Positions 54,401 to 60,900 of a DNA stretch of 64,000 bases are shown one piece after another. The DNA is taken from NCBI RefSeq assembly GCF_019139675.1, contig NZ_CP077077.1, forward strand, positions 2,914,001 through 2,978,000, given 5' to 3'. The translations under genes were made by a program, and so were the position numbers. Every line of letters begins with the position of its first letter. Position 1 is the first letter of the stretch. This DNA is from Pseudomonas maumuensis (GTDB taxonomy: Bacteria; Pseudomonadota; Gammaproteobacteria; Pseudomonadales; Pseudomonadaceae). Below the pieces are notes generated by a model, which saw nothing but the letters and a program-made list of their open reading frames with translations, was not told the origin of the DNA and searched no databases.

Positions 54401-57400
54401 ACTTGGCCACCCGCTGGCGCGCCGGCACGGTGCTGACTTCAAGGCCCGGCAAGGCCAGGGTCTGGCCCTGGTCCTGCTCCCAGGCGAACAGCACCTGGAA
54501 CAACGGGCTGTAGGCCAGGCTGCGCGACGGGTTGAGCAGTTCCACCACCTGTTCGAAGGGCAGGTCCTGGTGGGCCTGGGCCTGCAACGTCAGCTGGCGG
54601 ACCTGGCGCAGCCATTGCGTCAGCGAAGGGGCGCCGCTGCGGGTAACGCGCAAGGCCAGGGTGTTGACGAAGAAGCCGATCAGCCCGTCCAGCGCCGGGT
54701 CCGGGCGGTTGGCCGAAGGTACGCCGATGACCACGTCGTCCTGGCCGGACAGGCGCATCAGCAGCAGCGACCAGGCGCCCAGCAGGGCCATGAACAGCGT
54801 GGTGCCCTGGGCGGCGCACAGTGCCTTCAGGCGCGCGGTCAGGGCGCGATCCAGCACCAGCGGCACGTAACCGCCGCGATAGTCCTGCACGGCCGGGCGC
54901 GGGTGGTCGGTCGGCAGCGTCAACAGCGCCGGCGCGCCCTCCAGTGTCTGTTGCCAGTAGCGGCGTTGGCTGGCCAGGCGCTCGTCGGCGAGCCACTGCC
55001 GGTGCCAGGCGGCATAGTCCACGTACTGCACCGTCAGCGCAGGCAACAGGGCCTCATGTCCTTGCACGGCGGCGGCATACAGCGCCTCCAGGTCACGGGT
55101 CAGCACGCCTACCGACCAACCATCGGAGATGATGTGATGCTGGGTCAGCAGCAGCACATGCTCGTCCACCGCCAGGCGTACCAGGCAGGCACGCATCAGC
55201 GGCCCTTGGGCCAGGTCGAAGGGCCTTGCGCCCTCCTCTTCGATCAACGCCTCCAGGCGCGACTGCGCATCAGGCAGGCCGTGCAGGTCGACTTGGCTGA
55301 AAGCCATGCCCTGGTCCGCGGCACCGATGAGCTGGCGACCCTCGCCCTCGATGCTGACGAAGGTGGTGCGCAGTGCTTCGTGGCGGGCCACCAGGCGGTC
55401 CAGGCTCAGGGCCAATGCCGTCACCTGCAACGGGCCCTTGATACGCAGGTTCAGCGGCATGTGGTAGGCGCCATTGCCGCCCTCCAGCTGGGCCAGGAAC
55501 CACAAGCGCTGCTGGGCGGACGACAACGTTTGCGCGCCGGATCGTTCGATCGCGATGATCGGCATGCGCGCCTCGTCCCGGCTGGCCTGGAGATGCTCGG
55601 CGAAGTCCTTGAGCCGCGGGTGTTCGAACAGCAGCGCCGGCGCCACTTCGCGGGCCAGCTCCTGGCGCACCCTGGCCAGGATGCGCATGACCAACAGCGA
55701 ATGGCCGCCGAGGGCGAAGAAGTGGTCGTCGCGCCCGACCCGCGCCAGGCCCAGCACCTCGGCCCAGATGGCCGCCAGGGTGGTTTCCAGCGTGCCCTGC
55801 GGCGCCTGGTAGTTGGCTTGCTCGAAGTCACCGGCCTGCGGTGCGGGCAGGCCGCTGCGGTCGAACTTGCCATTGGCGGTCAGCGGCAAGGCCGGCATCA
55901 TCACGTAGGCGCTCGGCAGCATGTAGTCCGGCAGATGCGCGCCCAGCTGTTCGCGCAGGGCAGCCGGGTTCAACCCGGCGCCCGGCTGCTCGGCGTAGTA
56001 GGCCACCAGGCGCGGCTCGCCCGGTGGGTCCTGGCGCAGCAGCACCAGGCTTTGCCGCACGCCGGGCACTTGCGCCAGGCGTGCCTCGATTTCACCCAGC
56101 TCCAGGCGTAGGCCACGCAGCTTGGCCTGCTGGTCGCCGCGACCAAGGAACTCGAGCTGGCCATCGGCGTTCAGGCGCGCCAGGTCGCCGGTGCGGTACA
56201 GGCGCTCACCTGCCACATAGGGGTTGTCGATGAAACGCTCGGCGGTCAGTTGTGGCAGGTTCAGATAGCCACGCGCGACCCCGACACCACCGAGGTACAA
56301 CTCACCCTCCTCGCTCGCCTGCCCTTGCGCATCGAGCAGATAGACGCGGCAGTTCGCCAGCGGTCGACCGATGGGCAGCACAGCATCAGCCACCTCGTGC
56401 GCCGGCAGTTCGTGGCAGGTGCTGTCGATACTCGCCTCGGTGACTCCGTACGCCTGCACCAACTGCACCCGCTCGCCGCACAGGCGGCGCAACTGGCGGG
56501 CGCTGTGGGCGGTCCAGACGTCGGAGCCGCACACCACGGTGCGCAGGAACGCCAGGTCGCGACCGTTCGCCTCGGCCCAGTCCATCAGCGGGTTGAGCAC
56601 TGCCGGCACGAAGTCGCCGAAGCCCACCTGCGCTTCGCTCAACAGGCGGTACAGCGCGGGCGGGTCCATCAGCGTGTCACGCGGACACAGCACCAGGGTG
56701 CCGCCAAAGCCCAGCGCGCGGATCAGGTCGGCGCTGAACACATCGAACGAAAAACCGGCCATTTGCAGATGATTGAGCGGCGCCTGCAAGGCATAGAAGC
56801 GGCCCCAGGCGGCACTCAACGCGACCAGGCCACGGTGCTCGACCATCACCCCCTTGGGGGTGCCGGTGGAGCCGGAGGTATAGATCACATACGCCAGGTG
56901 ACGGGACGTGAGGCCGACCGCCTGCGGGTCGGGATCAAAGGCCGGCTGATCGGCCCAGGCGTGCTTCTCGTCCAGGTCGAGCACCACCGCCGCCAGCTCC
57001 AGGCCAGCGAGCAAAGCCAGTGCCCGGCCGTGGCCAAGCAGCACCGCCGGCGCGCTGTCGGCCAGCATCTGCGCCAGGCGTGCCCGCGGGTAGGCGGGGT
57101 CCAGCGGCACGTAGGCGCCCCCGGCCTTGAGCACCGCGAGCACGGCCACCAGCATGTCCAGCGATCGCTCGACGCACAGGCCGACCCGCACGTCCGGGCC
57201 GACACCCTGGGCGCGCAGGTGATGGGCCAGGCGGTTGGCCCTGGCATTGAGCTCGCCATAGCTCAGCGCATCCTCGCCATGGCGCGCGGCGATGGCTTGC
57301 GGCGCCCGCCGTGCCTGCGCTTCGAACAGGCCATGCACGCACTGGTCGCTGTCGAACGGTGCGTCGTGGTGCCAGTTATCGGGTAAAACAGCGGCTTGCG

Positions 57401-57437
57401 CGCCGGCCATGCCGCGCGTGGAGGGGGTGTCGAACAT
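48465..57437 (-). CDS. NRPS: A-PCP-C-A-PCP-Cy-A-PCP-Ox, thiazole-forming
   Basis: Domains of this 2,990-residue enzyme are A1 (YTSGSTGTPKG near 185), PCP1 (Ser near 579), C (QHHIISDG near 766), A2 (YTSGSTGRPKG near 1238), PCP2 (Ser near 1632), a heterocyclisation domain with its D-x4-D motif DALVVD near 1825, A3 (near 2290), PCP3 (GATSIDIV, Ser near 2687) and a C-terminal SagB/nitroreductase-like oxidase (RYRDYRSVRHYL near 2776 and SAGGAYPLQTY near 2820). Hand-read codes are D-V-A-D-V-G-A-I-D-K for A1 (close to Arg codes), D-V-Q-F-V-A-Q-V-V-K for A2 (Pro-like) and D-L-Y-N-L-S-L-I-W-K for A3 (the Cys code). The likely product is Arg-Pro-thiazole on PCP3. The acidic tail DDNDMEEFEV fits binding to a TubC docking domain. 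Confidence 0.87.
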   Translation of the reverse strand: MFDTPSTRGMAGAQAAVLPDNWHHDAPFDSDQCVHGLFEAQARRAPQAIAARHGEDALSYGELNARANRLAHHLRAQGVGPDVRVGLCVERSLDMLVAVLAVLKAGGAYVPLDPAYPRARLAQMLADSAPAVLLGHGRALALLAGLELAAVVLDLDEKHAWADQPAFDPDPQAVGLTSRHLAYVIYTSGSTGTPKGVMVEHRGLVALSAAWGRFYALQAPLNHLQMAGFSFDVFSADLIRALGFGGTLVLCPRDTLMDPPALYRLLSEAQVGFGDFVPAVLNPLMDWAEANGRDLAFLRTVVCGSDVWTAHSARQLRRLCGERVQLVQAYGVTEASIDSTCHELPAHEVADAVLPIGRPLANCRVYLLDAQGQASEEGELYLGGVGVARGYLNLPQLTAERFIDNPYVAGERLYRTGDLARLNADGQLEFLGRGDQQAKLRGLRLELGEIEARLAQVPGVRQSLVLLRQDPPGEPRLVAYYAEQPGAGLNPAALREQLGAHLPDYMLPSAYVMMPALPLTANGKFDRSGLPAPQAGDFEQANYQAPQGTLETTLAAIWAEVLGLARVGRDDHFFALGGHSLLVMRILARVRQELAREVAPALLFEHPRLKDFAEHLQASRDEARMPIIAIERSGAQTLSSAQQRLWFLAQLEGGNGAYHMPLNLRIKGPLQVTALALSLDRLVARHEALRTTFVSIEGEGRQLIGAADQGMAFSQVDLHGLPDAQSRLEALIEEEGARPFDLAQGPLMRACLVRLAVDEHVLLLTQHHIISDGWSVGVLTRDLEALYAAAVQGHEALLPALTVQYVDYAAWHRQWLADERLASQRRYWQQTLEGAPALLTLPTDHPRPAVQDYRGGYVPLVLDRALTARLKALCAAQGTTLFMALLGAWSLLLMRLSGQDDVVIGVPSANRPDPALDGLIGFFVNTLALRVTRSGAPSLTQWLRQVRQLTLQAQAHQDLPFEQVVELLNPSRSLAYSPLFQVLFAWEQDQGQTLALPGLEVSTVPARQRVAKFDLQLALSERDGEIVGGLEYASGLFEPATVARFGEYLRRLLQAMVDEPAQSIATLELVDGAERGQVLDAFNRTARDTASQPGCMARLETMARREPGAVALVADGQSLSYAELNRAANRLAHHLIAQGVGPEQRVGLCLERSAQMVIGLLAILKAGAAYVPFDPAYPAERLAFMLADAAPSLLLTQASLCPGLPQAVELLCLDRDAARWADCTASDPQVVVSPANLGYVLYTSGSTGRPKGVAHSRRALDNLIGWQLDDDPAPRRVLQFASLNFDVSFQEICSTLCQGGTLLLMSEAGRKDLAALRPTLVAQEAGRAFLPFAVLQQLAALTEADAPRPAGGCEIVTAGEALQVNDALRALVRGLGGARLRNQYGPTETHVVSQFSLACDEAEHWPELPPIGKPIANARLYVLDGDLNPLPVGVSGELYIAGACLARGYLNRSAASAERFLPDPFGTEPGARMYRSGDLARWQADGNLEYLGRADQQVKLRGFRIELGEIDSLLRQQPGVRDAAVLLREDVAGDPRLVAYVVGQAPQTLRAALQRELPEHMLPSAWVSLEQLPLTRNGKLDRQALPAPERGGAAHFEAPRDDTERRMAQVWAEVLKCERVGIHDNFFDLGGHSLLATRLVYAINQRLGTQLSLSSLFQAPVLMDLAAQAKATAHGQAAPEGQALQPDPASRHAPFPLTDIQQAYWFGREASVSLGGVSAHGYEELRIPAFDVPRFEAALNRMILRHDMLRVVFLGDGTQQVLEQVPRYSMTLHDLRGLGAEAANQALLATRERQSHQVLDASRWPLFDFSVSLLDHGISHLHISLDALVVDAASTQILARELMGFYHHPERALPEPGVTFRDYVLAERRLRADQRYAQALDYWRGRIEHLAPAPDLPRVCQPESIANPHFTRRDRDMPAAQWAQLKALARRFGVTPSVMLLTAFSEVLALWSRQPRFTLSLPLFNRLPLHPQVDAIIGDFTSLVLLEVAIDGSASFTDKARAVQARLWQDIDHSVVSGVRVLRELSQARGVQQTAMPIVFNSTLSEAAPELAEFNLADALGATLEHSITQTPHVWLDHTLLELEGRLLFNWDSIDALFPEGMIGQMFAAYNALLDHLLAPEAWAASTPQLLPQARLPQAPAAPRNLPLMHALFERQALATPQAVAVLGARELSYGQLRQEARQLAAQLQARGVQRNRLVAVVMQRGWEQVVATLAILYAGGAYLPLDPNLPKARLQHILERAEATLALTQPSLLEQVAWPAQITALTVSEQAHSPVEALREVDVRPDDLAYVIYTSGSTGTPKGVVIDHQGAVNTLLDINRRFAVGPQDRVLAISSLSFDLSVYDFFGTLAAGAAVVMLEPQLSLDPAHWAALVEGHRVSVWNSVPALLGMLVEYLEGEGRALPASLRLAMLSGDWIPLALPERARVLRPGLQMMSLGGATEASIWSIGYPITQVDPAWRSIPYGKALDHQRFHVLDEALQVRPTWATGHLYIGGIGLAKGYWRDEALSARSFFDHPLTGERLYRTGDLGRLLPDGNIEFLGRDDNQVKVQGYRIELGEIEAVLNRHPGVHSAVVRILGEAQAQKRLAGYVLKADPALQAGDFAGYLADKLPAYMLPSSFTFVDAWPLSANGKVDKSRLPEPEQAPASGPQLLLDGPQEQRLVAIVEQVLGQPAIAADANLLSLGATSIDIVRISNALSSELGFRPHVAHLLAQPTLLNLLALYRQRPQRQEAPRAQIDEVLEDPQQRTRFKAEQRARRRFADDARQVPLGVPDDPAFIQRYRDYRSVRHYLEQPITTQAFAGLLAMLAQGQLDGEAKYLFPSAGGAYPLQTYLYIKPGRVHGVHGGAYYHDPVAHRLVAMGEGALDADTYDYFVNRPVYEGAAFALFFVADLAAIRPLYGDGSREFCLIEAGAMAQLLTMAAADLGLGLCGVGSVEARQLTELFDLGAEHALVYSMVGGLRAAHAAPPTQPEVLAVTAQDDNDMEEFEV

Positions 57438-57909
57438 CGGGCTGCCATCCGTGAGTATTGTTTTTATTCGCTGCGCGCAGGACGACGGGCGTCCTGCCGG
57501 TCGGGTCGGTCATTCGGGGGAGATCAGGGGCCAGGCGCGGCGCGGGCGCGCGCAGCAGTGAGGCGCACAGCGTGCGGCCGGGGGATGGCGCACGTGAAGG
57601 GACATGTGGCGAGCACGGGCGCATGGCCCGTCATATCGACGATTCCAGACTGCGTGACCAATTGAAACCTCACCATCCTTATGGGGGCATGCAAGGGCCA
57701 CGAGCGTTGAGCCTGGGTGGTCCCTTCGGCTGCGGTACCGATGACCTGTGGGCCGTCGGTTTTCCAGTTGCGCCGGGCTCCTGGCCCCGGGCGCTGGCGG
57801 ATGATAACCATGAGGGTCCGCAGCTAGGCAACAAAAACTAAAAATTTAATGCTTGATTGTTTACCTGGCGGCCTTCTCCCCACTTACCGGTCAGGCCGCC
57901 AGGCCCCCT
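57438..57909. other. Non-coding gap upstream of the NRPS operon
   Basis: The 472-bp gap separates the NRPS start from the multicopper oxidase stop, both on the - strand, and must hold the NRPS promoter. I see no convincing gene. An AT-rich GAATAAAAACAATACTC segment lies about 25 bases before the NRPS ATG, but no -35/-10 pair is clear, and the ribosome site (GGATGG) is weak. Only a terminator-like hairpin at 57864-57903 stands out. Confidence 0.6.
57864..57903 (-). terminator. Terminator-like hairpin after the multicopper oxidase gene
   Basis: Ten-base perfect arms CCTGGCGGCC / GGCCGCCAGG enclose a 20-base loop only six bases past the stop codon. The following sequence on the - strand has no strong T-tract, so it may stall or protect the transcript rather than terminate cleanly. 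Confidence 0.5.
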
Positions 57910-60900
57910 TCACTGCGCAGGCGCCACCGCCGGCGGTGGCTCGTTGGTCACCCGCAGGATCCCCCACAGCCCCGAGGCATTGCCGTACGCCGCATAGTCG
58001 CGGAACAGGTAGTCCCCCGGCACGGCGTTGGCGCCCCCGGCACTGGGCAGCATGAAGCTGAAGTGCGCCGCCGGCAGCACGCTTTCCTGCGCGCCCACGT
58101 ACATCGCCATCGGGTTGTAGCCGTAGCGCACCGAGCCGATGCCCGGCAGGCCCATGGGGTAGCCCTGCACATCGCTCTTCTCGGCCTGGTAGTTGTGCAG
58201 CGGCCACAGGTGCCCATCGAGCTGGTAGGTGATGCCGCGGCTACCACCGCTGGGCATCAGTACGTGGCTGCGCGCCGGCTGGCCGGGCTTGGCCCAGAGC
58301 ACCGGGGTCTGCGGATCGCCGCCGACCAGGGCATTGCTGTAGGCCATGTGGGCGTTGGGCACGTCGGCGAAGCCGAAGCCATCGGCATGGCCGAACGGCG
58401 CGTCCGGCGCCAGGCCGAAGCGCAGCCACAGCGGCTCGGTCTTGTAGTTCATCGCCATGTTGCCGTTGTCCTTCGGATCGCCGGGCACGCCGTTGCCCTC
58501 GGTGGCGATGCCCTCCACCGGCCGGCCATCGGCCCAGCGCATGTTCAGCGAGCGCTGCCACACGGTGACAAAGTCGCGGTAGTCGGGCTGGCCGCTGACC
58601 TTCACCGTGGCCTGGGCGCGGCTGGCAGTGTCCTCGGTCCAGGTCGCGCTTTGCGGCAACACACTCATGGCGCCCACCAGGCCTTTCTGCGGCTGCTTGA
58701 TGACATCCGCCGGGGTCAGGTTGAGGCCGCCGAACTCGATGGCCGTGGTGTTGATGTTGTCCACGGTGCGGCCCAGTTGCAGCACCGGCTTGCCTTCACG
58801 CTCCAGGTGCCCGGCGTAGTACTGGTACACCCGGTTCGGGTAGGCGCCGCTGCTGCCGGTGCGCGGCGGCACGGTCTGCACCGGGTTGAGGCCGACGTTG
58901 ACGCCGTCCGACTTGGTGATGTCGTAGGCCAGCAGTTGCGCATGCAGGCCGACGTGGCTGGACGGGCGCATCAGGTTGTTGTTGAACGCCGTGGAGCCCT
59001 CGCCGCCGGCGCGGTCGCGCTTGACCACGTTCTGCATCACCGCGCTGCTGGGCAGGTCGGGCATCATCAGCGGCAGGCGGTTCTCCAGGGTGATACTGAT
59101 GCAGTCACCGGCGTTGGCGCGCAGCACCAGCGGCTCGACCGGCACGCCGGCCTTGAGCTTGCCGGTGCTCGCGTCGAGGTCGGCCTTGCGCACGTAGAGC
59201 ACCGCGGTCGGGTCGTGCAGCGGCGAGCTGTGCCCGCCGACGGTGAAGGTCGCGCCATCCTCCTCGTCGGTGACCGTGGCCATGGGGATATCGACCTTGC
59301 GGCTGTTGAACACCAGGGTGCCGCCATTGGCCTTGAGCGCGCCACCGACGTGCTGGCCGATACCGGCCGGGTCGTTGATGCTGACCCCGTGGCGGTTCTC
59401 GAGAATGTCGTTGGCCAGGGCCGCGACGATCTCGTAGCTGCGCTTGACCGTCGGCCGCGTGCCGATGCCATTGGCGTTGGCCGTGGTCTTCGGGCAGATG
59501 CCGTCGAAATTGACGGTATTGCGCATGGCCACCGGCTGCGGATTGTTCGGCAGGGCGAACAGGTCGGCGCGTTGCGCAGTGTAGTTGCGCATGATGCCCC
59601 AGATGCCGTTCCAGTAGCCTTCCAGCGCTGCGTCCAGCGAGTACAGGTAGTCGCCGTTGGTGGCGGCGGAGCTGGAAATCATCGACACCGGCGCCATGAA
59701 CCCGAGCTGCTCGGAGATGCCCACCATCTGCGACGACTTCCACCCCGAGTTGGAGCTGTTGCCGAAGCCTGAGCCGTTCTGCAGCCATTTCACGCCGTGC
59801 AGGGTGACGTTGTGTTCCTCCTCATGGCCGCCGGCATGCATGCGCAGGCGCACGTTGTCACCGGAATAGGTGCGCAGCAGCGGTGTGAACGGGTCACCCG
59901 GCTCGCTGCCCTTGTTGACATGCGGCGGGAACAGCGTGGTGCCGCCGGTGGGGCCGGTGGCCTGGGTGATCGCCGAAGGCGCCAGGTTCATCGCCGGGAT
60001 GGCGCGGTCGGTGCGGCTCTGCATGGCGTAGGCCAGGTCACCGCCGAGGCCGTCGGCCTGCATGCCGCGCTTACCGTCCGGGGCGACCTTGTTCGGGTCG
60101 AACACGCGCAGGGCCAGCGGTTCGTTGCGGTAGTTGACGACGAACATGCCGGGGTCATCCACCGAGATCGCCTGCGGGCATGGCCGGGTCGGGCAGCCTG
60201 GGCTCAGCCCGCCCCGGGATTCGACCACCGATTCGAGCAGCGTCGAGGCCTTTTGCCGCACGGGCGGGTTGATGGCGTAGCGGAAGCTGTCGGCGGTGGC
60301 CGGATAGGCCTGGCCGTCCGGCACGCCATTGGGGCCGGCGCCGACATACACGCCGGCTTCATAGGCATGCTGGAAGTCGCTGTACTCGAGGAAGAACTCG
60401 CGGTAGCTGTCGTTCTTGCCATCGCCGTCGTGGTCGCCGGTCTGGATCACCGCCTGCCACGAGGTCGGGCCGCCATCCTGGCGGGTCGCCGGGTTGTACA
60501 GCTGTTCGCCGGTCTCGGCGTGGTACCAGGTAGAGCCTGCGGGCTCGGCCAGCACGGTGGCGTACAGCCCGAGCTGCTGGTGGGTCGATGGGCCGAGGTG
60601 GTCATGGGTGAAGATGGTGCCCAGGCCACGGTCGACGTTGTGCACGTTCACCAGGGGGTCGGCGAACCAGCGTTGCATCGCGCTGCGCGCGCCGAGCCAG
60701 TCGGCCCGGCCGAAGCGTCCGAAGTACGGATGCTGCTTGGCTTTCGGGCAGGCGGCGGTGCCGTCGCGGGTATCGCCTTCGGTGCAGTTGTTGAAGCTGC
60801 GGATGGCATGCACGCGCTCGACCACGCTGCCGGGCGAGAGGATGCCGTCTTCGTAGTTCCAGCCGTTGGCCGAGCCGTCGGCGGCGGTCAGGTCCCATTT

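Noticed and set aside
57524..57811. Short open frames in the gap before the NRPS operon
   Set aside because: No ribosome site, no family resemblance and overlapping alternatives on both strands; typical of GC-rich non-coding DNA.
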